Shown here: positions 26,701-41,700 of the stretch, in pieces
Layout: each line of letters begins with the position of its first letter
Position numbering within the stretch: the stretch's first letter is position 1
Assembly (NCBI GenBank): GCA_028023455.1
Contig: JAQFVV010006215.1
Span: forward strand, 7,237,230-7,301,229
Reading direction: 5' to 3'
Origin: Epiperipatus broadwayi
Taxonomy: Eukaryota > Onychophora > Udeonychophora > Euonychophora > Peripatidae
Length of the DNA: 64,000 bases
The notes under the pieces: generated by a model
Told to the model about the DNA's origin: nothing
The model's input: only the letters and a program-made list of their open reading frames with translations
Database searches by the model: none
Program-made: the position numbers and the translations under genes

Positions 26701-29700
26701 CAGAAGTTCATATAGTATAGACTATTTTATTAATGTTATAGAATGATTTTAGTATTCTATCATTTTAAAAGTATTGCTTTGTCCTCTGATGTGAGTAATT
26801 ATCTATTTCAGTGAATATTTGTGTAAACCATTAAAAGATTTGTATACTCTTATATTATTTATTTTAGGCTGTTTTATTAAGTCAGATTTCACAAGATAAC
26901 AATCTTGGTTTATACATCAGGTAATAATTATATTTATTAGGAGATAGTGGCATTAGTCTCTCTCTCCCTTATATATTGCTTTAAGCTTATCTTGCCAATT
27001 TATATTTCCAAGAGATGGATAGTAGCTTTTCTCTCTCTGATGATATTGATTTTTTCTAGCATAAATATTTTTATAGACGATTCTAGCCTAGTCTCTCTTC
27101 TTACTGATATTTTCCATGAGTGGTATTTTCATATTTTATGTTTGCATAAATGCTTTGTTTGAGGCAATCCTTAATTGTTCCTAGTATTAGTGATGATCCA
27201 TTCCCAATTTTCTCATATGCTCAGAGACAAAGATTTTGGCATATTTATTTGTCCTCAAAATATAAGTGCATCTTTTGGGTTCCCCTCAAAAGTATCATAT
27301 TTTGTACTGCAACCACATATGGTGTACTATATATCTTTATTACTATAGGAATTGATATAATTTGTTTTTGAAGTGTTATCTTTTCTTCAGGTGCACTTTT
27401 GACTATTCTTAGTATAGAGATGATCCTGATGTGTAAATCTGTTCTGCTGTGCTTTGCTAACATTATAGAATATAAAACTAATAATTATTTTATTTAAAAT
27501 TTCAAAATTGCATTTATAAGCTTAAATAAGTAATATACATCATCATCCAGTATCAAGTCATCACTGGATTGGTAAAACATTAATAATATTTAGATTTACT
27601 CATTGTTTGGGACAATATTATAGTGTGATTGTATGAAAGTGTGGAATTTCTTGAAATAATGCATAGGTTAATGAAACTTATTAGTTAGAAAGATATAGAA
27701 TTATAGGAGTAATGCTTATGTTAGTAAAAAATTTATCAGGCAGGGGTGTAAAACTTCTATAATAATGCATATGTTAATAGAACTTTTACTATTTAAAAAG
27801 GTATAAAAGTTTTGTAATAATAATATCTATATTAATTTAAACTTTATTAGTCAGGAAATGTAAAACTTCTTGTAACAATATCCATATTCATAAGGTTTAT
27901 ATCGGTCAATCAAAATAAACAATGCTTAATTAACATTTAATTTATTAATTTATTTGTTCATGGGTTTAAACTGCAAACTGAAATTATATTTTTCTAATGT
28001 AATAAAATTACATCGTATTGTATTTAAATAGTGCATTTAAATTTTGCAGATTTCCAATAGTGTTATTGTTGAATTGTTATTAAATCTTGATTAGAGTCCA
28101 ATATTATCTTATTCACATATCATTTATTTAGAAATCTAAACATATAATTCATGAACCAATTATATTTTATTCTAGTTATTCGAAGTGCATTCATATAAAT
28201 TAAAGATAATAAATAACTTAGTTATAATGATTTATAGATGTTAAGAATGCATCTAAGGAACAATATATTTATCCATTTTCTTAAAATTTTTACTGATCAC
28301 TATAATTTAATTGCAATTATTTAAAGAAGTCTGCTCTTATAATAAACTATTATTTGCTTCATTTAAGATTATTAGCTGATTTCCACAATCAATTGAAATG
28401 ATTAAATTGCTTGCCTAAATCTATAAGAAATATTAGTTTAAGTAATAGAGTATTCTGAGTGGCCATAGAATCCTTTATCCTCTCTTGGTATCCTAGAAGA
28501 TTATTACATTATTCTAAATTAAGAGTTTCTATGCATTTTATTTTAATTAAAATATTTTTCTATTAAAACTTATTATTATTGTACAATAAGTAGATATTAC
28601 CTTTGGAATAAGTATATGTCTCCTGATAATACTTTTCATTAGTATACCATTAATTTGTTTAACAACTTAGAAATAAAATAAAACATTGTGAAATTTAATA
28701 CTAAGAATAAGTATAATAAACCCTGAGAACTTACTATTACAATTCAATGATGAGAAGAAATTACAATTTATGTAAAAGAAACTATTGTGAAAAGAAAAGT
28801 GGCATAAACAGATAAATAAGATTGAAGAATATAATTATTCTTTTCCTTGAACTGTGGATCTAATCATGGCAAAAGATATTGGAATAGTAGTCGTGAGATG
28901 TAAGATTACATATTGGAGGGGGATAATAATAAAAATTTATTATAAAAATGTATTATAACCAAACTACTCTTGGTGTAAGCTTTAATATTAAGAGCTTTTA
29001 TAGTTTAAGAATGAGATGAGAATTTTATTCCTCTTAATTATATTTTTTGTGATTATTTATAATACTTAGTTATTATTTTGATTCCTACAATTCTTGTTAT
29101 TATTGGCATATATCACTAATAGAGAACATGAGCTTAGCCTAATATATTTATAATTTTGACTAAATGTACAGAGATACAAATATTGGGAACACCTATGAAT
29201 GGAATTTATTATACATAAAAAGTGAAAGAACAACATTGTGAATATTGATGGTAAATAAGATAGTGTGGCAAGATTAGTTATTCAAATTAATGAAAGATAC
29301 CAAATGCAGATAATTAAGCTTATGCCCCAGCAAGTTCTCATTGCAATGAAGAAGTAAAGGATTTTTATTTGAATATACAAAATGCTTTTGATTAAACCAA
29401 ACAACACAGAATTGGTAAAATTGTGGAAATAAGATAAGATACAGATTTGTGAAGTTTACAGAAAAAGAAAAACTATATTATGAATTCCTTTATTGAGAAA
29501 AATGCTAAATGGTAATAAACATGGAACCATCAAAATGAAGATATAGCAGAATTCGATTACATTTTACTAACAGAAAATATCAAGATAATAATGTTTTCAA
29601 TAGATTCAATGCAGAAAGTGGTCATCAATTACTGAGATGTAAAATATGGATTAATGCAAAACTAACGAAATGAAAACTATTAAGAAACATAGTATTAGCA

Positions 29701-32700
29701 TTTGATATTCCTAATCTTCAGAAACACACCAATGAATTTAAATTAGAACTTAAAAATATTGTCTTTGAATATAATTCAGAATTAAATGAAATAGATATAA
29801 ATACTCTGTTAAGAACTGAAAAAGATAAAAAATAGCTAAGGCAAAAAAAAGCAGCAATTTACCAATAAATTTTCTAGTGAGATAAGACAATGTAAGAAGA
29901 AAAGAAGGAATATGAAATTTTTAAAAAATGATTCATTAGGAAGAATTCACTAGTTTTGTATAATGATACAAAAAGAATTAAATAATGATATAAAAAAATA
30001 TAATTGTAATATTGCTATGAGCCTAGTACTTTAAACATAGTAAAATTTAATCCCATTTGATTTTAATATACTGTCAATAACAAAGATAAAGTAGACAAAC
30101 TGAATAAAATTTCATTACTTCATACTAAAATATATAATAGCTAGAATAGCAGAAAATTTCACTTGACGGGTAAATAAAAGAGACTCTACAAGCCCATTTG
30201 ATGTGTGAACACCAAAACATGGAATCATCTGATTTTAAAAAAACATGAAGATAATATGTTTAGTCTATATATTTAGTCATGAATGATATAGAGAGATGAG
30301 TACAAAATTAAGGAGATTTGATGTATTGTTATAGCTTATCTATTAAATAATCAAAGAGCACGTAACCCATTTATAAACAACACTTTGATAAAACAAGAGC
30401 ATCTTATGTTTAAAACATAAATAATTTTCACATATCTCATTTTATATATATATATATGTAAATAAAGGGAGTAAATCACCTTCCCCAAGCTATGAATTAA
30501 AATCACTAAATGTTGAATAAAGGATCAAAAATAGAATGAATCCACCTATTCTTGAAGCCCTTATGTTTATAGGCATACCTTTGTCAACGTCAGACCATGA
30601 ATAAAAGTTAAATACTGGTAATGACAATTAACCAGTCTCATGATAAGTATCTGTTTGTAATAGACCAGAAAGTAAAACAAGCATTAATCAAAATATATAA
30701 AATGGTAAAGGTAATCAATCTCTGTTGGCATTCATCCTTAGCATGCATAAATAATTAAACATAAATAATAAGCTTAGCATTAGCAGCAAGAAAACAACAA
30801 TGGTCCTTTATGACTGGATTTTAAAAAAAACATACTACACAAACTTAAGCTAATCGTCATGAAGTCGATAACAATTATCCAGACAAAATATTATAAAAGA
30901 CCAAGTATTAATAATTCTTGTTACACACATATATCAAAAAGTGCTGTGATCATTTTATCATTGCTGGATGAACATCAATGTTCAGGGCCATTTAGTACCA
31001 TGAGAATATTGGCAATAAATAAAGTAGTGTAATCATTATCATGAAAAATAATATAAAAGTGATCTTTAGTACTGTAAAGCCATCTAATTCTAAAAAGAAT
31101 TACATATATGTTCACATATACATTCTCAAATGCTCTTATGTCTAGAGCTAATTTCTTTGATTGCACTGAACTCTGAATTTAGATAAACAAAAGTAAAGAC
31201 ATACAAAATATCTAATATTTAAAATACTGATTAATACATTAACTATAATAATAAAAAATTAAATTAATTATTAGATACTCTCCAATAATACAAACAAATT
31301 ACATCTAACTTTGACTTAAACACAGAGATTAAATATTTTCATAAGCTGAAATCAAAATAATAAATATATTATTTAAATTATAGTTTACAAATATATAAAC
31401 TCAAATTATTTGCTTGTATGCATAAATAAGTGGTTTCTTTCTTCTTTATAATCTAAAGCACTTTTGGTGAAGCTTACCATAGTCAGAGTTATGATTACGG
31501 TGAGCTTCACCAAAAGTGCACTCAGCTTTAAGTTTAAAGAAGAAAGAAATCACTTTATTGTGCATATGAACAAACATACATAAATTTGAATTGCAAATAC
31601 AAATGAAGAGAAAATCAATATTAAATATAATCTAAAAATTTCCTTAAATCTATAGGTCAATATAATTCTACTTTAACAATATATAAATAATTAAATGTTA
31701 AACACAATATGTTCACACACAAATGTATGGTTTAATACAAAAATAAAATATTTCAATTATTAATTGGCTTTTAAAAAGTATAAAACTATATTATTATTTC
31801 ATATATATGACACATTAATCTAGAACAGTGGTTCTTAACCAATGTTCCATGCATTTGTTGAAGTGTTCCACTAAATTTTGAAGATCTTAAAAAAACTAAC
31901 ATGATTATGAAGACAATGCCTGAGAACAGAGTTGTCAAGAGGGGGGTATGATCAGTAAAAATTATCAGGGACCATTACAAAGTCTGTTCAACAGAAAAGT
32001 TAATGATCCAACAAACTTAGTTGAAAATTAAAATTGTTCTTATTTGTTATCTTATTAGAATTATTTAATTTTATATTTGTAAATAAAGTATAAAATCTAC
32101 ATACTAGCAATAAAAATAAAATCTCATTTTTTAAACATATTCGCTTTTGGAGAGTCAGTAGATAATTTTATTGCCAGATTCACTTTCAATGGTTCTGCAT
32201 GAGGACAGCACATTGTTAGAAATAAAAATATATATATAACGATAAAAAAATGATCTTATGTATAATTTATCTATAATATAAATAATTTGCTATAATTTTT
32301 ATAAAGGACCAATTATATTCTGAATGATTACATAAAAATAAACAAACATTAAAGAATGAGATGATGAGGCACAAGAATGACAAAACCAGCAAATATTTTT
32401 ACTGGAAATAAGGTATGGTGCACTACATTTCTTAAAAAGAGCCCATTAGCTTTCAAATGAAGCAAGGCAAAAAATTTCTCTAAATTGATGAATCCTAATA
32501 AATTAACACTACATTTCAGTAAAACTAATCTAGTTTTACCTAAATTTGCCAAAATCATCAAATATTTTTACTGGGAATAATGTATTTATATGGAGAATAC
32601 TAAGACATCACTTGAGTTTTAAACAGATATTATGATTGGATAAATTTGGTGATTTTATGGCAGGTGAAAAATGAGTGCTAAAAATTTGAAATGAATGAAA

Positions 32701-35700
32701 ATCTCCAACTTTAAAACAGCTATGTAATAATGACAGTAAGTGTATAAACGTTTCTTCTTAAAATAGTTATATCTGTTACCTTTTATTTTTCTAGTGTATT
32801 TGAAATTTATTGCATTCAAGTATGTCCAATTGTTTTAATATACTGATTGTCAATGTCATAACATATTTATTTAATAGTTGCAATAAAAATATTATTTTAT
32901 CAAACAGCTAGAGTGCTTGTATAATTGATGTAATAAGTAATAATAAAATTATCTGCTTTCAGAAAATGCATTGTTAAGGAAATATGCTTTGCCTCAGGAA
33001 CAATATATAGGTATGATTGAGCTGTTAAAAGCTATTGTTACTTTGTTTACAAATAGTTAATGAACAACTGATTACTTGCAAGAAGAGATCTAGTTTTCCA
33101 TGTGGTCTGAGAGAGAAAACAATTATCAATTAAATCTGTCCAATGTCTATGAATAGTCTATTTTTAAAGAATCAAAATATTGTGAAGATGGTTTTGAGAT
33201 AGTAGTAGTGCAGCAGCAGCACAAGATGGCAAAATGCTGAAGTGGTACAGTATAAAGCAAATATAAAGCTACTAAAAGAATGAAACAAATCTTGACTTAT
33301 ATTAAGATCATGAGAAGCTGTTTTTCCATCGCTAGAACTAGAGAGCAATCCAATCCAAGAGATAACACAGTTTTAATGGTTATAACATAGAATGACAGAG
33401 TAAGTGCGATTACAAGATAATCATATTGTTTTAGACTGCTAATCAATCAATACTAAGCGTATCATCACTCATCAATGTAATAAAAAAGAATCATCAGTGC
33501 AGCAATTCTCTCGATCCACTATGGTTGTGACCAAGTGCGCTGATATTTCTACCAGAAAGAATACGTATATATAATTCTGGGTAATCATTGTTTGATATTT
33601 TAAGAAATCAGTAGAAATATATATTATATCTTGTTAAGTATCATTTATAATTTTGTGATACACAACAAAAAGTTAATTAGTGAAAACCATGCTTGCTAGA
33701 GATAGTTCTATTTTTATCACCCATTAAATAATTAAAAATAATTATTGATCAATACAAAATACAAAATGTACAAATTTCTTAAATAAAAATATAATTCTAG
33801 TGCTGATAGAGCAAGTACATGTATAAGCAGTATCAATGACAATACTAACAATATGGAGGAAAAAATCAAAAAGATCAACAGATAATATTCTGATGATTAT
33901 TTGGGTTCATAAGGATTGGTGAGAAAGAATTCCAAATTCCTTTCTGCATCATATGTGTGTGGAAAAATTGATTAATAATTCAATGGTACCAGCAAAATGT
34001 AATAATTGAATATTCAAGATAAAAAATTATTTTCAAAGATTGTTGGAGAATCATATTAAACAAGGAAAAAAAAAATCAAAAAAATGGTTTGATAAAGCTC
34101 AAATTACTTAATATAAGGTAGCAGAATCAATTGTATTAAAATTAAAATTACATACTATAGCAGTCACTAATTTTTCCAGCATGTTAAGTTATAAAAAATT
34201 ATGTTTGGAGCAGATGCAAAAAAAAAAAAAAAACAAATTTTAAAAAATTTCTCTTTCAAATGACACTATCAAAAAATGAGTTAAAAGATATTTCACACAA
34301 TAGTAAAGAAACTGGCCAAAAATCTTTCTTATTTTGCTTTGCAAATTAATGAATCAACTGATAAAAGTGATTAAGTTCATGTACTAAAATTTTTTTATTT
34401 TAGTAAAGAAAATGAAAATAATTGGCCAATTTTTATACTGCAGAGAACTTACCAAAACTCTCTCCATATAGTATTGCCACTCTAAGCAAGACAGAGTAAT
34501 CAATGGATGTCAGAAGGCTTATGCATAAAATCCCTATCTAGTGCCTACTTATCCAATATCCCCAAACTAGTTTCTGGCTTATGGCCTTCATCAGTGAGAA
34601 GCCTTGGATCTGAGAGAACTGCACCTAGATCTTAGGATTACTCTGTCTTGCTTACAGTGGCACTACTGTATGGAGAGAGTTTTGCCTATTTTAATAACAG
34701 TTATGAGCAAGCATGGAAGATAGTGATCATATGATTTTTTTAAGATACAATAGGACATAATATATTTGAATTAATCGAGTCATATTTAGAAAATCAAAAA
34801 ATATCTTGTATCCCTTAAAGGTTGCCCAGACAGTGCTCCATCAATGATAAGATCTATTAAAGAATGTATTATTCTTGCAAAACAGAAATCCAAATATCAT
34901 ATCTATGCATTGTTTTTTACAAAGAGAAAATTTAGTTTCCAAAACACTGCCAGTGGCATTAAAATGTGTATTTGATCAATTTACAAATATGGAGACCATG
35001 CTTTCAAAAAGCTGTCTTTTTAAAATTTTTTGCTTATCTATGAAAATTGAGCATCAGTCTTTACTTTTAAATACCAATATAAGATAGTTATTCAGAGGTA
35101 AGGTACTACTCTGTGTTTTAGAACTTGATGAATTTTTGACTTTTTTTCAAAATGAAAGAATGGACACCTTCATAAAATATCTTGATAATGATATTTGGTG
35201 CTCAGTGTTTTAAATCAGATTAATACTAGTATGCAAGGAAAAAATGAAACTATTTTAACATCAACAGATAAATTATTTGGGCTTCAAATATATATATATG
35301 CTTTTGAAAAAATTGCATCTCAGAAAAAAATGTAGCAAATATGTTTCTCTCATTTCAAAATAAAAATATCAGTGAAATTATTTCTCTTATAAAGGAAGAG
35401 ATCATATTACTGGAGAAAAATTGTCAGCTCAAATTTAGCTTCTACAGTCTCTGAATTTTAGGTACTGCAAGCTAAATATGCTACAAAAATATTAGGCTAT
35501 AGGATCAGGGAGAACTTCAAGAATATTTCTCTGGGAATCCCAAATTCAAACAGCATGAAGATGTGAAATGTATAAAAATTGATAAGCAGAGAATCGGTAT
35601 TTTTTCCTTCTTAATTAATAAAAAACAATATTAGTACTGTACTAACAATGGCTGCTGTTTTTGATTTACTTTCATCAAAATCAAAAATAATTTCTGGATT

Positions 35701-38700
35701 AAAAATTCTTTCTTAATCTGAAAGCAAACATTAGATTGAAAATGTATAATTACATGCACATTACAATGAACACTTTAGTTTTAGCCAAAAATAGTTTTCT
35801 TTCTTTGTTAGATTAAAAATTTACATTATTGTCAAAATCAGAAATAAATCAAATTTGTAAAACTTTTTGTATTTAATTTTAAATAATTGAGTGCTGCAAA
35901 ATATCAATAAATATTACTATTCAATCAATATTTAAGTCATTCTGGACTTTATTTAAATATTAATATATGTAAATTTTATTTATGTTCATTTCTTCTCTTC
36001 CTTTAATATTTAAATATATATGCATGCACATACTATCTAAGTTACACATTCACTATGTTCAAATGTGTATATACATAAAATGAATTTATGTATTAAATCA
36101 TGTATTCCACCTTTTATTTCTTCAAAGATCTGATTAGCATAGCAACAATTAAAGTCCAGCAGCCAGTTCTAATAATATGAGTTCCTGAATGATAAAACCA
36201 TTTGATTATTTAAATCAGTATTTATTATTATTATATGATTTATCTTATTTCTCTTTACTAAATTTTTTTTTATCTCAATGTAGTTTTTTGTTTTCAGAAT
36301 AATTTGGATTCTTATTTTTAATCTATTTTCAAACACTTTGATTATTTTTTAATTCAAAGTTATTTAAATCTGACAATACCAATATCATATGCAATTATCG
36401 TAATTCCTTCCGGTTATATATATATAATAATCATATAGTTAACTGTTTGAGAGGATCAACATAACAAATCCAAAATGGTTTTTTAAATTTAAATTTCTCA
36501 ACTGAAAATCAATTCTTGATTTCTGACTCCAAGTCCATTTGCCACCCTGTGCCAAACAGAGTAATCAATGGATGCCAGAAGGCTTGTGCATAAAATCCCT
36601 ATCTAATGCCTACTCATCCAATATCCCCAAACTAGTTTCTGGCTTGTGGCCTTCATCAGTGAGGGGCTTTGGATCCGAGAGCACTGCACCTAGATCTTAG
36701 GACGAGTAGGCATTAGATAGGGATTTTATGCACAAGCCTTCTGGCATCCATTGATTACTCTGTTTGGCATAGGGTGGCACTACTGTATGGAAAGAGTTTT
36801 GCCTTGTTTATAAACAATTATGTGCTAGTATGAGATGGTGATCATGTGACATTAATTTATAAATGTGCTAATTTTTTTCTGGAAAATATGTAAATAAATT
36901 ACATTCGTTTTCCATATGTATCATGCATCTATTTGTTTAATTTAATTTTTGTACATTTTCTCACCAGGTATTTTTTCACAGTTAGCTTCTACGTCTTCCT
37001 CATGAACTTTGAGATCAAGCAAATCTGAAAATGTTTCCAAAGAATCATGAGCAGTATCTCCCTCAAATAAATAATCTGACACACTAATATTTGTGTTGGG
37101 CAAATTAACGAAGACTCTTCGAGGCAATTCATGAACAACTTCACTATCTAAAATAAAACACAAAAATTGAAAATATAATTTCTGATTATATCACAAGTCT
37201 TTAAATTAAAAAAATTATTTTTATTTAAAAAAATATCAACTCAAATGTTATAATTATATCTGTCATAAATTTCTTAATAAGACTACTAATTTAAGTTAAA
37301 TAAGAAAGATATAAATTCTATTTCTTAAAATTATTCACTCTATTATTAAATAGTAAAAATTGGTATTAATAAATATTGAATTTATTTAAGAAAAAAAAAT
37401 TTTTTTTTAAATATTTCGATGACATCAAAATAATATGTATAATAATAAGTATCTAATAAACAGTTACACAAATAATTTATTTACTAAAAATAAAACTGCA
37501 TGTACCAAATTGTTCTTGTTCAATTAGTAATAAATCTTCACAATGAATTTCACAGCGAGACACAATACTACGAACAATATCAGTTTTCATGGCCTGAAAA
37601 AAACATTCTAATATAACCATACAATATATACTGTTAATAAATACATTAGATAATTTATATTAAATTTATAAACTCAAAGCATATTGATGAATACTGAGAG
37701 GTTTAAAAAAAAAAAAAAATGTGTTTATTCTTGACTTTAAATTTAAAAAATCTAAAAATAAGCCACATTTTAAAGTTAACTGTTATTAAAAGAATTAATT
37801 TGTGAAATGTTTTAAAAATTATAGTAAACAATTGATAAGTGAGAGATCTTAGTTCAATTCATAATGGTAACTATATCCTATTGGAATGCAAAAGACACTA
37901 TCCATATAAATATTAAAAAACTAATCTTTGCTTCCATATTTTTTAATTTAGCTATCACTTTTTGCAAAATTTATTTTTAGATGAAAATTATAACTAATAA
38001 TTATATCTCAAAAGTTTTAATTATTAATCATGTATTATGGTTAATGGAATTTCTGATACATAGTAAAGTTTATAAATAGTAAATTATATCTTGCATTAAT
38101 TTGATAATAAAACACATAATTTTCTAGAATTTAGAGGAATGAATCATAACCAAAATCATATAATTAAGATCAGATTGTGAACAATATATGATGTAACAAA
38201 TATTCTTTAAACTTCATGTAAAGATTTTCAATTACAAGTATTTATATATTTAACATTTAAAAAAATTGCAATGTGCACTCTAAGAAATATATATATATGG
38301 AATAAATTATTTCTTTTTTTCCAGGACTGAAGATTTGTTGGTTTTATACACACATAAATATATATAGCATATCAGATTTTATTGAAATAGAATTACTAAA
38401 TTTATGTCTCAAATATATGATTTCTGCAATTTATTTAAATAAATGATATTGAATTAACTGAAGGCACAAAAAAGATAAGCCATCTCATAGAAAATGATAC
38501 ATAAAAAATCAATGCAATTTAAAAAAAGCTTATAGAAATTATAGAATTATAAGAAAATTAATGTAGTCTTCTGTTGAAATAATAAATCCTAAAAATATTA
38601 ATGAAATTATATCGGACAAAAGATAATAAGAATGCTATTCAGTGATAAACAACAAAAAAAATTAAATCAAAGTCAAAAACATAGCTATTTAACATACAAA

Positions 38701-41700
38701 AGCTCAATAAATTTTAAAAATATTAATGAAATTGCATCAGACAAAAGATAATAAGACTATGTTATTTAGAATGATAAACAAAAAAAAAATTAAATCAAGG
38801 TTAAAAACACAAATATACAAAAGCTATTTCATGGAAAAGTTAATTACATAGACACAAAATACTTCTAAATTAATTCTTGAATAAGACTTGAGTTTTGTAC
38901 CAAATACATGCATCCTTAGTTATTATAATGATATTTTTCTATGACTTTGTAATATATAAATTACACTTTGGATATATGATCCATCCTATAAATCCAATTT
39001 TGCATTGTTATGTTGGAATCTAAACTAATAATAAGGATTTTATCCTATTAAAAAAAAAAAAATGTCTTTTACCACTGACTATCTTTTTGGCCACTGACAA
39101 TAATAAAAAAATGAGTATTATGTTTGGTATAATATTTAAAGATGTAATAATTTAAATCTTAATGGATACATATAAGTGCATGATCAAAAGACAAGACAAC
39201 AGAAAGGTTTAGATTGATCCATTAAATACTATACATAGGAAAAAATATAAACAGTTTGTATTTATTAATATTGAAAAGTGAGTTAGAATTTCTCACTGAT
39301 GTTTCAAAATAACACTGAACAGGCAAAAAAAAAAAAAGTATTTTCCGGAATCACATAAAAGAGCAAAGTGATGTATTTAATTCAGATAAGCTTTGTAAAA
39401 AAATTTCTCAGTAAAAATATTAAATCCAAGTACTAAAAGATATAGTCTTACTCCTGATTACGAGACAGTGAAGGTAGCAAAGTTTTTATATTGATCCTTC
39501 AAATATTCAAAACGAAATCATTTCTGATGTTAGTAAAAATTATAACAAGCAGGATGAGAAAAAAGTGTTCTAAGAAATTCATGTTTTTTTTTTGTGGTCT
39601 TAAATAAAGAAACAAAAAAAAAAGACCAACTTTAATGATCAGATAAAAAGCTTTTGGCTCCTTAGAATGTCAAAAAGATAACAGCATCCTATAAGTATAC
39701 TTTACTGATTTGAATTTTTATTAGTGTAAAATATATCAATTTGTACTGTGCAGTATAACTAGCAATGACCATTTATATCTTCATCAAAAAGTACAATCTC
39801 CGGAGATTGGGAAATTATAACTTGATCTTATACTTATTCTACACAGAATTTTATAATGCTGTTTATCTTTGAACAAAAAGAGATTAGAAGAATTTTATAT
39901 AAATACCTACTAAGCAGGCAATGACCATGTAATATGCTCAATATATTTTACAGATATTTAAAAAACTGTTTGATCATCAAATTTAAACTAGTAGTTCTTG
40001 AATACAGAGAATATTTCTGAAATCTATCACTAACACATGCTAAAGCAGAAACAATATTATTTAGATTGATGAAGACTATAATGTTCTGACATTAAGCTTT
40101 AATTTATAAGTATGTCATTAATTGATGAGGAAACTGAGAACTTACATAATGTTCTTGTAGTGCAAGGGATGACACCTCATAAAATTTCTTTAAAAAAACT
40201 TTTTTTTTTTTTGATATTCCCAAAAAAATATATAAATAAGAAAATAAAAAACATTAACAACAAAAAGAAACATTATGATTTTCCTTTCTTACATTTAACA
40301 TCTATATTGTCTATAATAATCCATTGTATATTCTATTTAGAACCAATTACATAAGTATGAAAAAAAAAAATTCAGCTTAACAATTATGACAAAAGCAGCT
40401 CTTTACTATAATTGCCTATCACAGGCCTCATTAATAAAGGCAAAATTGAGAAACCAATCTAAATATGGGGTACAAATACTAAAAACAGAAATTTTACATA
40501 TACCTGGTAACCATTGACTATTCTAATTTACGTCAGATGGCTATAATAGTGGATAGCTGTTTAAATATGAGTAATCAGTCAAGAAACATAAGATGGTAGT
40601 TTCTGGCTAACAGTGGATTACACATATCTATCTAGAAGCCATCTTTATTCTTTTATTATAATGTTCAAGTTAATTGAAAGCTTGAATACTCAGAAGTTTT
40701 GAAACCAAATACTTATCTAGCTACATAGGATTTCAATTCTATACTAAATATAAGCACATTTAGCTTTAGCAAAAGGAAAATATATACTAATAAATCATTA
40801 CATCCAATTTCTTGCTTGCATTATCCAAGTAATCCATTACATCACTCTACTCTAAAGTTATCTATAAGTAAATATGAATGATAGTTTTATTTCTCAGTTA
40901 TGTAACCAAAATTATTTATAGAGAACAATATATTTTTGTATTTTATATCTTGAGTTTTTATTACATTAGTAAATATGACACAAATTTCAGTTTAAAAATA
41001 AATAAATATGGAAAGATCAGTACTGTTGATATTTGTCCAAATTCTCTTCTGTAGGAAGTATTTGACTCTGAAATTAAAAATATTTTTACTTTGATAAATT
41101 GTCATAAAAAAACATACTATGAAAAACAAATCAATGAAGACAACTTTTTCTTCTATAAAAAACAATTTGCTTAACTGCATGATGGTCAGATTGAATCAAA
41201 GTACAAAAAAGTCATGGATTTCTTGAATAATAGTATTCATTAAATAAAGTTTAATGAAAATTTAACATCAAACTTGTATTATTTATTTGAAATCAAGACA
41301 ATGATATTAGAATGGTTAAAGAAATCAAAAGTACGAGATTTCTAAAAATATATTTATTTATTTGATTATCAATAAGTGATATTGAACAACTATAAATTAT
41401 TATTAAATTTCATTTAATAAATGTCATTATTCAAAAAGTCTCAGGTTATTTTGTATCCTTGTTATCACTAAAGAAATGGATAAAGATGTGTGTCCCCCAA
41501 TGGCTGCTACTTGAAATTATTCCAATTTGTCTGAAAAAAAAAAATCACTTTTCAGGGATCATTAAATCCTCAATTAAAAGTTTATTGATGATGCTACGAA
41601 TATTGTGAACATCCTTAACATAGATTCAACAATCATAAACAAAGCACCCATGAGTTTCACATGATAGTCACTAGAAGGCAATATAATGAAAACTATCTTA

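Noticed and set aside
36942-37163. Treating the 73-codon minus frame as a stand-alone small gene
   Set aside because: It is an ODR4 exon read through both splice sites; the true exon is 36965-37147.
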